DNA from: Ferruginibacter sp.
GTDB lineage: Bacteria; Bacteroidota; Bacteroidia; Chitinophagales; Chitinophagaceae
Length of the DNA stretch: 64,000 nucleotides
NCBI GenBank assembly: GCA_019638485.1
Contig: JAHBTP010000004.1
Location: 62,001-126,000 of the forward strand
Direction of reading: 5' to 3'
In this document: positions 55,915 through 64,000 of the stretch, piece by piece
Layout of the letters: every line of letters begins with the position of its first letter
How positions within the stretch are numbered: position 1 is the stretch's first letter
Made by a program: the position numbers and the translations under genes
Notes under the pieces: model-generated
Told to the model about the DNA's origin: nothing
Seen by the model: only the letters and a program-made list of their open reading frames with translations
The model's database searches: none

Positions 55915-57903
55915 TATCCATAACCGTTATACTCCATAAATCCCGAATTTGGGGTATTGTTTTGTGTTTAAAACAATCCGAAATTTGAATTGGGGAGGGG
56001 GGGCGTAGCCCCCGTCCATAAGGGTTATTTGCCAAGTAAAGTACCATGATGAGGTATTGTTTCATGTTTTAAAAGAAACGAAATTTGAATTGGGCGGGAA
56101 CGCCAGTTCCCCATCTGTTTGGGGGTATTGGTACCCACAATGTACCATGATGAGGTATTGTTCCATGTTTTAATAAAAACAAAATTTTCATTGGGTCCGT
56201 GGAGCTCTTTTTCCCTTCCCGTGTTTTCTTTTTCATATTCTTAATCGGCGTTTCCCTTTTTCAAACACTCATTGTTCCAAAATCTGCTCAAGTGCTATTC
56301 TTCTCTTTCCGTTCCCTGCATTTCAATGCGGAATTTGAATGATGATTAAAAAATTTATTGAGTAAAGCGTATAACATCGTTTGTGTGCTGATTTTTCTCA
56401 TGCCTGAAATTATATTAGTTAATTACAGCACAAAAGCACAGCCATACAATATTCGATGTTGCGTAGCGAGGGGAACTTTAGTCAGCCTTCACAAGGCTTT
56501 TCTTTCGGCTGCTTTTTTTGTGTCAAGGCAAACGAGTGCTGAACTGCCTAAATATAATAGTTGTTCTAAGTAACACCCCTGCTCACTACAAAGCGAATGA
56601 TTATTAAAATCAGACACCGCTTTTATTAACACTATAATGAAGAAGCGAGTGTTTAATTAATAGGTAAATTTGTTTCGTTTATCCATAACCGTTATACTCC
56701 ATAAATCCCGAATTTGAGGTATTGCTTTGTGTTTAAAATACTCCGAACTTTGAATTGGGGTGGGGGGCGTAGCCCCCGCCCAATAGGGTTATTTGCCCCG
56801 TAAAGTACCGTGATGAGGTATTGTTCCGCATCTCTAATTTTGATATCTTTATATCGGGTCAGCGGGATACCGGCCCGGGGAATTAATAAAATTCAGAAGC
56901 CCGATAACAATCATTCCTTTTCGCTTTTTCACCCATATAACGTCTTTCTGTGGTATCGTCTTGAATTTTACTTTATTGGGGAAACGCTGTTTTGCGCTTT
57001 TAAAATATTAGCCACAAATTGCCGGGCTGTGGTATTGTTTCACGCTTTCCTAAATCCGAATTTTGCTTTATGGCGAGAACACCGGTTCCCTCATCTATCG
57101 GGGGTAGTACACACAAAGTAACATGATGAGGTATTGTTCCATGTTTAAATAAAAACGAAATTTGAATTGGGCGGGAACGCCAGTTCCCAATCTGTTTGGG
57201 GGTATTGATACCCACAATGTACCGTGATGAGGTATTGTTCCATGTTTAAATAAAAACGAAATTTGAATTGGGCGGGAACGCCAGTTCCCAATCTGTTTGG
57301 GGGTATTGATACCCACAATGTACCATGATGAGGTATTGTTCCATGTTTAAATAAAAACGAATTTTGCTTTATGGCGAGAACACCGGTTCCCTCATCTATC
57401 GGGGGTAGTACACACAAAGTAACATGATGAGGTATTGTTCTTTGTTTTTAAAAAATCGAAATTTGAATTGGGCGGGAACGCCAGTTCCCCATCTGTTTGG
57501 GGGCTTTGGTACCCATAATGTACCGTGATGAGGTATTGTTCCATGTTTAAATAAAAACGAAATTTGAATTGGGTGGGAACGCCAGTTCCCCATCTGTTCG
57601 GGGGCATTGGTACCCATAATGTACCCTGTTGAGGTTTTGTTCCATGTTTTTAAAAAAACGAATTTTGCATTGGGTCCGTGGAGAATTTTTTCTTCCCATA
57701 TTTACTTACTTATATTCTTAATCGCCGTTTCCCTTTTCTAAACGCTCATTGTTCCAAAATCTGCTCAAGTGCTATTCTTCTCTTCCTCCCCCTGCTTTAA
57801 TTCAAAAATTATCCACGCTCTACATAATAAACCTGTATTTTTTATCCAATATACGTTAGATATATACGCTTCTTCTATTTAATCACACCCCTCTTTCTTC
57901 AAC
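55915..57903 (+). repeat. Repeat cluster C (modular hairpin repeats)
   Basis: No credible gene lies from 55,544 to 58,020. The cluster has the same parts as cluster B in the same orientation. A leader ATAACCGTTAT (55,920) is followed by core plus GGGGGC-GTA-GCCCCC hairpin (~56,000) and GGGAAC-GCCA-GTTCCC modules (~56,098). A GGGTCCGTGGAG unit (56,193), the ~500-base spacer and a second leader (56,695) follow. Then come further modules, the 101-bp tandem array (57,029-57,650), a second GGGTCCGTGGAG (57,673) and the shared end CAACACCTAAAC (57,900-57,911). It separates the two giant genes. Confidence 0.8.
57029..57660 (+). repeat. Tandem array of six to seven ~100-bp hairpin units
   Basis: The core GGTATTGTT (or a one-base variant) recurs with starts near 57,031, 57,130, 57,231, 57,332, 57,431, 57,532 and 57,633, i.e. 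every 99, 101, 101, 99, 101 and 101 bases. The 99-base steps carry the GAGAAC-ACCG-GTTC module and the 101-base steps the GGGAAC-GCCA-GTTCCC module, so two module types are mixed in a single array. Minus-strand reading frames of 70-90 codons across it are by-products of the repeats. Confidence 0.88.
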
Positions 57904-58985
57904 ACCTAAACACCCCAATTAATAATGCTCGTTAAAAATAACGACTACCCTCACCACATCATATTCACAAAAAAAGGGCCCCGGTTTTCCGGAGCCCTTA
58001 AATTGGTTTCTTTAGGACAATTATAACTTAATAATGCGCTTGCTCGCCTTATTCTTACCCTGTACTACTTCTACAAAATAAGATCCCGCTTTTAGCTCAT
58101 TACCTAAGGTTAATGTCTCTCCGGGCATCATACTCATTACCTTGTATGTTCTACCCAAATTATCTACTAACCTCACTTGTATCTTGTTAAACTTATCTGT
58201 GCTCTTTGCTACCAGCTTAAAGCTGTGTACACTCGGGTTAGGGAAGATACTTACATCCAATCCACCTTCTATTACCTCCACAGGGGTAACCTTGGTGATT
58301 GGTAAGCTTTCGCCACGCTCACCCTGGCTGCACTCAGGAAACTTAACCTTCAGGCTACGTATTCCACTATTGCCGCAACCATTGTTACCTACTGCAGTAA
58401 TATTACCGGCAATAGACATACCACTGTACTCTACTGTAATAGAGGTTGTACCCTGACCATCAACAATTGTTGCTCCCGCAGGTACTGTCCATACCACTGA
58501 GGTTGCCTGCATTGGCATTGAACTCAATGAGTATGTATATACTCTGTTAGGACAATCTTCACTTACTATGTCTATATCTATACCGCTTGGTGCACTTGGC
58601 ATACGGTTGCTAAGCGCAATACTGCGTGAACCGCTGGTACCGCAACCGGTGCTGGCTGTTACGCTTATTCCGCCGCCGTTGTATGAACCGCTAAAGCTTA
58701 CAGTTATGCTATTAGTACCTTGGCCGCTTTCAATGTTGGCTCCGGTAGGTACTGTCCAAGTATATGTATTACCGCCTACCTGGGCTACACTGTAAGTAGC
58801 TATCTGACCTGAAGGATAACCAACAGATGGCATATACAAACATGGATTGTTAGGGCCACTGATTAATGACGGAATGCTTGGTACGGTGCGGCTTATGGTT
58901 ATGCTGCGAGTATTACTTACTCCGCATCCGTTTTGTGCCGTTACAGAAATGGCACTCGTAGCAAAGGCATTATCAAACTCTACTG
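57904..58985. repeat. Near-identical duplicate segment, copy 2 (3' end of giant gene 2 plus downstream)
   Basis: Partner of 42479-43560 at a fixed offset of 15,425 bases. It includes the last ~965 bases of giant gene 2, its terminator and the region up to the end of repeat cluster C. Confidence 0.9.
57969..57997 (-). terminator. Rho-independent terminator of giant gene 2
   Basis: Same structure as behind giant gene 1: GGGCTCCGG-AAAA-CCGGGGCCC then TTTTTTT, read on the minus strand. Confidence 0.85.
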
Positions 58986-61900
58986 TTAACTCATGAGTTC
59001 CCTGACCGTTAATAATAGTAACTCCGGCAGGTACTACCCAATTGTATTGCTCTGCCTGATCCACCTCGGCTACACTGTAAACAGCCTGTGTTTGCCCGTC
59101 TATTAATCCGCACGCATCCATCGGGCCGCTTATCTCGCCTAATGTTCCGGGCATTTGAGCCAGCATATAGAAAATACTCATCTCGCTCGTTCCGCAAGAG
59201 TTATGAGCCCTTACGCGAAGTTGCTTATTAGCCTGTGCTGTAAAGCCAGAGCCAAGAGTTATGGTTAAATCTCCTGTTCCCTGACCATTAACAACAGTTA
59301 CGTTAGTGGGCGGAACAACCCAGCTATATGATGTAGCATTAGCATCAGGAGCTGCTGTATAAGTCAACTCTACATTGGTTCCTACATAAGTACATACGTT
59401 AACCTGACCACTAATAACCGGTGCTGCCGGTGCATCACAAGTAATGTTCAGCGTACGTGTAATAGGATCACATGGTGATAAGCCGTTCACATCTACAGAA
59501 ATAGAACCGGTGTAGTTAGTAGCATAATTAAACGATATGCTGGTTGTTCCCTGACCGCTTACATTAAGCGCAGTATTAGGAATGTTCCATACTATCGTGC
59601 TGTAATTGCTTGCTGTAATACTGTAGGTAGCAAGCGGAGCACCGTTGCCCACATAAGCACCGGAATTGGTTGGACCGGTAATCTCTGCGCTTACATCAAG
59701 TGCAGGAGTAACGTTTACTTCTACGTTTGCTGAAGCACCCGGGCATCCAAACTGAGACAGAGAAGAAGCTGTATAGGTATAATTACCTGCTGACGGTGAC
59801 GCATAAACGCTTGTAGCTGCTTCACCATTGTAAGCCACGGTAGCTCCTGCATCTGTAAACAGGCCGGCAACAGGGCTCCAGGTAATAGCCGCCTGAGCAA
59901 GCTTGGTAATACCAAGAGTCATTACAGGGCGAGATGTTGTTGAACCGGATGTTCCGAGTAATCCGGAACACATATCCCTTACCCCGGAGCTATTATCTCC
60001 ATAACTATATCTTGTACTTCCTGTAGCGGCTGTAGCTACAGAAATTGTAGGTGCACTACCCCAACAGGTTGGAGAACCTGCGGAACATAAACCATCAATA
60101 TCATTATCCCAGCACACATCCACAACAAAGTTTGAAGTTCCATCCCAAACAAACGGAGTTTGGAAGTTATAGGTATTAGCACCCACCACAGGGAAGTATT
60201 CTGCACTTGAATACTGGGTAGTAAGTGTGGTAACTGCATAAGCTGATGCTAATGACGCAGTAGTAGTAGCACCGGTTTTTAAACTAAAGTTCTTAAACCC
60301 GTACTGCCCAACAATTGAAGTCATATTAAATGACAAAGACTTGATTTCGCTTCCTGCTCCCATACCCATTGCAGTGAGTTCATTAGCACGTACAAGATAT
60401 TGAGCCTTTCCGCCTTCATATAAACGGTAGAAAGGACTACCTGTTGAACTTGACGTTGTAGGACTCGTTCCTGTAGCAATGCCTGTGCCCGGAGCGAACA
60501 CCTGGCCGCCTGATGCTGTAAGTTGCTGAGGATTATTCTCACACATATTTACAACAGATGGTGTAATTACAAGGGCAGATGGCTCAGGATTAACTGTTAG
60601 GTTAAACGCTGCAGATACATTGCTTTCACAACCGGTATCGTCATTGGTTACCATAACTGTATATGAGCCACTCTGAGTTGCATCATAAGTTGCACCGTTA
60701 GCCCCCGATATAGCATCTCCATTGCGATACCACTGATAACTGGCATTGTTTACATCTGTAATCGCAGTAAGCGTTTGTGTATTGGGTGCACAAATAGTAG
60801 CCGGGCTTGTTTCTGCAATAGAAGCAGCAGGTAATGGATTAACATTAACGATTACACTGCTCTGTGTTGTATTCTGACAAGCATCTGTTACTGTTACTGT
60901 ATAGGTAGTAGTAACAGCAGGAGATACGGTAATATTTGAACTTGTTCCCACCACTCCTTGTCCGTCATTCCAGCTAAATGTTAATGGCTCACCACCGGTT
61001 GCATTTGAGCTAAGGTTTGTTGACTGACCAACACAAATTGTACTTGAGCTTGCTGAAGCATTAGCTGCCACAGGTAATACTTGTACTTCAACCGAAGCCG
61101 GTAATGAAGTACAGCCGGTTTGTGGATCTGTAGCCGTTACTGTGTAGGTAGTAGTAGTAGTTGGTGACACATTTACCGCCGATCCATTGTAATTACCGGG
61201 TTGCCAGTTCCAGGTCAACATTGGAGTATGGTCTTCGGCAGCTCTGCCAAAGATAACCTGAGCGCGGTAACTAGTAAGTGCGGTACTACCGCTTCCGTTA
61301 ACAGCACCCGTTACCGCTGCACAAACCAGTGCCGGTGTTTTATTGTCGGCATAGGTATATATTACTGTGTTGGAAAGTGTTTCCGACTTAATTGTGGATC
61401 CTGTTCCGCTGCCTCCATTATTATTGCTGTAGCAGAATTGAACCACAATATTAGAAACACCATCCCAATAGTATGGGTTATCCAAATTCCAGGTAATTAC
61501 ACCTGTTGGAGCCGAGAACGGCGCCAGAGAAGTATATACGTCTGTTGTAGCCGGGTGTGATGCGGCGCCGAACGTACTACCTGAATATGTTCCCATCTTA
61601 ATTGCAAAACCACTATAGGTTGTGGCTGTTCCTGATGTAACTGTTAAAGCAACAGAGTTAATATTTCCGGCTGTTAACCCTGCCGCCGAAAGTTCTGTTG
61701 CTGTATATAAATAGCTCACTTTTGTGCCACCCCAAGCTGCATAGAATGGAGAACCACTAGAGTAATTTGTTGTGTTCCCTAATCCAACTGTTTTAGTAAA
61801 GCCCGGTACCGGTACACTTTCTGCGGAAATCACACTTTGATTACCCACACAAATTGCATTCGGTGATGCTGTTGATGAGGTAATTACCGGTAAGTCATTT

Positions 61901-64000
61901 ACCACTACGGTAACTTCATCAAATGTTGAGCAACCGGCATTTACATCAGTTCCGGTTACGGTATAGGTATATGTACCGGCCGCTGTTGGTACTACAGTTT
62001 GTGAGCCACCGGTTAAGCTTCCGCTGATTCCGCTTCCGGCTTCAGGGCTGGCTGTCCAGGTATAGTCGTAGTTATTATTATTTCCAGATTGTGATACACT
62101 TAGGCCCAAATTACCATCAACGCACGACATTGCTACTGCTGCTGCAGTAATTGCGTCCGGTTGTGTAACTGTAACCACAACTTCCACACGCTCACTCTCA
62201 CAAGTACCATCACTTTCTGCTACCCAGAAACTGGTGGTTTGTGATATAGCGGTTGCGTAGGTATTTCCTCCGGTTTGTAGTAACGTTCCTCCGGTTTCAG
62301 CATCATACCACATCATTGTACCAGCACCGCCACTTACAGAAGCCGTTGGTACTCCAAGGCCACATTGTGTGGATGGTGTTGCTGTTGGGGTTGCCGGCAA
62401 TGGTAATGCTGTTACTGTAACATCGTATGGTAATGAAGAACATCCGGTTTGTGAATTTGTTGCTAAAGCAGAATAGGTTGTGGTGGTATTTGTTGTTACT
62501 CCCACAGTGCTGCCGGCATAGTTACCCGGTGTCCAGTTCCAATTATATTGGCTGGTGAAATCAGTACCAACTGTGCCACCAAACTTCACATCCGGCCTGG
62601 TGGTACCCGCTGTGCCTCCATACAACCAACTGGTAAAGGTACAAGCATCTGCCGGACTAACATCATCATATTTACCCATTGTAGAGTTAAATGATGTGGT
62701 TGATGTTGCCACGGTGGCTGAACTACTCCAGTTGCTACTAGAATTACATATCTCTACCACAATATTTGATGTACCATCCCAGGCAAATGGCGCCGAGAAG
62801 GTAAAGGTCTTCCAACCAACAGGAGAAGACGTTACGCTCTGTGGTCCATATACCGTAGTAAAGGAACCGGTGAGGTAGGTGTTATCCGTCATCACCGTTG
62901 CACTGGTGTGCGAAATCTTAATGGTATAAGATGGGAATGGATAGGTTGTATATGCTGAGGTAATATTAAATGCTAAAGAATTAATATTACCTGCAAGTAA
63001 TCCCTGTGCCTGTAATTCGCTGGCACGGAATAAATATTGGTTACGGAATGAAAAATATACATTATAGAATGGGGTAATGCCGCCTGTAGCAGAGGTTGAT
63101 TGCCCGCTTCCTAATTGAACTACGCCCGGAGCTGATACAATGGCCTGAGCAGTTAGGGTACTTGCCCCTCCGCTACATACTGTAGATGGATTTGCAGATC
63201 CGGAAGAAATAACCGGAGCCGGATTAACTGTAATTACAATTTGATCTGTTACAGTACAAGGCCCGGCAGCATCATAACCGGTTACGGTATAGGTATAAGA
63301 GCCCGCTGCTGTTGGAATAATATTTTGCAATCCTCCACTAACACTTCCGGTAATTCCGCTACCGGCTTCGGGAGAGGCCTCCCAGCTATATACATAGCTT
63401 TGCGTGTTTCCGGATTGCGAAACATTTAACTCTAATGAAGTATTTTGACACACTGTATTATTCATCGCTGTGGTTGATGCAGTAATAGCATCCGGTTGAT
63501 TAACGGTTACCACAACCTCCACTCGCTCACTCTCACAAGTACCATCATTTTCTGCTACCCAGAAACTGGTTGTTTGTGATATAGCGGTTGCGTAGGTATT
63601 TCCTCCGGTTTGTAGTAACGTTCCTCCGGTTTCAGCATCATACCACATCATTGTACCGGCACCGCCACTTACAGAAGCCGTTGGTACTCCAAGGCCACAT
63701 TGTGTTGATGGCGTTGCTGTTGGCGTTGCCGGCAATGGTAACGCTGTTACTGTAACATCGTATGGTAATGAAGAACATCCGGAAATCGGGTCTGTCGCTA
63801 CTGCACTATATGTAGTTGTAGAAACAGGATTTACAGTTATTGAATTACCGGTTATATTACCAGGAGTCCATTCCCAGTTATACTGACTTGAAATATCTGT
63901 CTGCAAATTACCTGTAAACCGAACATTCGGCCTGCTGGTAGCGCTGGAATTATTAAGGTACCAATCATTATAACCGGTTGTGCACGGCGTTGTAACATCA
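58021..64000 (-). CDS. Giant T9SS-exported modular surface protein 2 (3' part, runs off the window)
   Basis: The frame is open from the stop at 58021 to the window end (at least 1,990 codons). Codons before the TTG at 63904-63906 continue the domain pattern (DVTTPCTTGYNDWYLNN), so the true start is outside the window. It has the same plan as giant protein 1. Super-repeat starts are at about 63,175, 61,845 and 60,530 (TVCSGGAS, AICVGNQS, MCENNPQ), with two WYDAETGG units. The same Ig/PKD-like C-terminal part follows, and the type A sorting tail KASKRIIKL is identical. The role is presumably a cell-surface adhesin or matrix protein (inference). The last ~320 residues match protein 1 exactly; upstream the two diverge. 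Arranged in tandem with gene 1 and the same strand. Confidence 0.9.
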   Translation of the reverse strand, partial: DVTTPCTTGYNDWYLNNSSATSRPNVRFTGNLQTDISSQYNWEWTPGNITGNSITVNPVSTTTYSAVATDPISGCSSLPYDVTVTALPLPATPTATPSTQCGLGVPTASVSGGAGTMMWYDAETGGTLLQTGGNTYATAISQTTSFWVAENDGTCESERVEVVVTVNQPDAITASTTAMNNTVCQNTSLELNVSQSGNTQSYVYSWEASPEAGSGITGSVSGGLQNIIPTAAGSYTYTVTGYDAAGPCTVTDQIVITVNPAPVISSGSANPSTVCSGGASTLTAQAIVSAPGVVQLGSGQSTSATGGITPFYNVYFSFRNQYLFRASELQAQGLLAGNINSLAFNITSAYTTYPFPSYTIKISHTSATVMTDNTYLTGSFTTVYGPQSVTSSPVGWKTFTFSAPFAWDGTSNIVVEICNSSSNWSSSATVATSTTSFNSTMGKYDDVSPADACTFTSWLYGGTAGTTRPDVKFGGTVGTDFTSQYNWNWTPGNYAGSTVGVTTNTTTTYSALATNSQTGCSSLPYDVTVTALPLPATPTATPSTQCGLGVPTASVSGGAGTMMWYDAETGGTLLQTGGNTYATAISQTTSFWVAESDGTCESERVEVVVTVTQPDAITAAAVAMSCVDGNLGLSVSQSGNNNNYDYTWTASPEAGSGISGSLTGGSQTVVPTAAGTYTYTVTGTDVNAGCSTFDEVTVVVNDLPVITSSTASPNAICVGNQSVISAESVPVPGFTKTVGLGNTTNYSSGSPFYAAWGGTKVSYLYTATELSAAGLTAGNINSVALTVTSGTATTYSGFAIKMGTYSGSTFGAASHPATTDVYTSLAPFSAPTGVITWNLDNPYYWDGVSNIVVQFCYSNNNGGSGTGSTIKSETLSNTVIYTYADNKTPALVCAAVTGAVNGSGSTALTSYRAQVIFGRAAEDHTPMLTWNWQPGNYNGSAVNVSPTTTTTYTVTATDPQTGCTSLPASVEVQVLPVAANASASSSTICVGQSTNLSSNATGGEPLTFSWNDGQGVVGTSSNITVSPAVTTTYTVTVTDACQNTTQSSVIVNVNPLPAASIAETSPATICAPNTQTLTAITDVNNASYQWYRNGDAISGANGATYDATQSGSYTVMVTNDDTGCESNVSAAFNLTVNPEPSALVITPSVVNMCENNPQQLTASGGQVFAPGTGIATGTSPTTSSSTGSPFYRLYEGGKAQYLVRANELTAMGMGAGSEIKSLSFNMTSIVGQYGFKNFSLKTGATTTASLASAYAVTTLTTQYSSAEYFPVVGANTYNFQTPFVWDGTSNFVVDVCWDNDIDGLCSAGSPTCWGSAPTISVATAATGSTRYSYGDNSSGVRDMCSGLLGTSGSTTSRPVMTLGITKLAQAAITWSPVAGLFTDAGATVAYNGEAATSVYASPSAGNYTYTASSLSQFGCPGASANVEVNVTPALDVSAEITGPTNSGAYVGNGAPLATYSITASNYSTIVWNIPNTALNVSGQGTTSISFNYATNYTGSISVDVNGLSPCDPITRTLNITCDAPAAPVISGQVNVCTYVGTNVELTYTAAPDANATSYSWVVPPTNVTVVNGQGTGDLTITLGSGFTAQANKQLRVRAHNSCGTSEMSIFYMLAQMPGTLGEISGPMDACGLIDGQTQAVYSVAEVDQAEQYNWVVPAGVTIINGQGTHELTVEFDNAFATSAISVTAQNGCGVSNTRSITISRTVPSIPSLISGPNNPCLYMPSVGYPSGQIATYSVAQVGGNTYTWTVPTGANIESGQGTNSITVSFSGSYNGGGISVTASTGCGTSGSRSIALSNRMPSAPSGIDIDIVSEDCPNRVYTYSLSSMPMQATSVVWTVPAGATIVDGQGTTSITVEYSGMSIAGNITAVGNNGCGNSGIRSLKVKFPECSQGERGESLPITKVTPVEVIEGGLDVSIFPNPSVHSFKLVAKSTDKFNKIQVRLVDNLGRTYKVMSMMPGETLTLGNELKAGSYFVEVVQGKNKASKRIIKL

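Noticed and set aside
57000..57617. Several overlapping 70-90 codon minus-strand frames, each starting MGINTPKQIGNW or similar
   Set aside because: They are the same repeat read in several phases across the ~100-bp array and overlap one another. This is typical of repeats, not genes.
57029..57660. CRISPR array
   Set aside because: The period is ~100 bases with no short constant repeat and variable spacer pattern; flanks rather than spacers are constant, and no cas genes are present.

Overview
The window comes from a member of the Bacteroidota, most likely a free-living aerobic Chitinophagia/Sphingobacteriia-type organism. The evidence is: type IX secretion (T9SS) C-terminal sorting tails on giant surface proteins; promoters of the Bacteroidota form (TTG, 17-23 nt, TAnnTTTG); a fused E1 alpha/beta 2-oxoacid dehydrogenase; a Bacteroidota-style Rho with a long charged insert; an alternative-complex-III cytochrome; and IPExxxVDY, DUF2911 and PadR-PspC genes. 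No rRNA, tRNA or CRISPR array was seen.

Layout. 1-5.7 kb: 5' part of actA (respiratory alternative complex III), a PurN transformylase carrying an N-terminal membrane domain, a secreted MsrB carrying a regulatory-like N-terminal domain, the fused E1 dehydrogenase and a small holin-family membrane protein. 5.7-7.35 kb: non-coding repeat cluster A. 7.36-37.5 kb: a dense housekeeping block. It holds an orphan exported protein, an M16 peptidase pair, mqnC (futalosine menaquinone route), a small-ORF region with its own promoter and terminator, a SWIM-SNF2 helicase, gcvT-comB, padR-pspC, a lipoprotein, feoB, an operon M28 peptidase / IPExxxVDY / pterin dehydratase / CtlX-like hydrolase, an overlapping selD-orphan-mnmH cluster for selenouridine in tRNA, rho, a lipoprotein, DUF2911, M48 peptidase and an ATP-grasp protein. 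37.5-40.7 kb: repeat cluster B and a decayed IS110-family transposase. 40.7-42.3 kb: a three-gene arsenic operon arsR-arsM-arsC with a perfect 16-bp palindrome in front. 42.6-55.5 kb: one 4,315-residue T9SS surface protein. 55.9-57.9 kb: repeat cluster C. 58.0-64 kb: a second giant paralogue that runs off the window.

The least explained material is the modular repeat family. About 30 copies of a conserved core (GGTATTGTT) are each joined to one of a few exchangeable hairpin modules. They form three clusters, two of which lie on either side of the arsenic operon and first giant gene, while cluster C lies between the two giant genes. The giant genes are built from ~1.33-kb internal super-repeats. 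Over their last ~965 coding bases plus ~117 bases downstream they are almost identical; identity stops abruptly at one end inside the gene and at the other where the repeat cluster ends. This suggests recent gene conversion or duplication in a locus that recombines actively.
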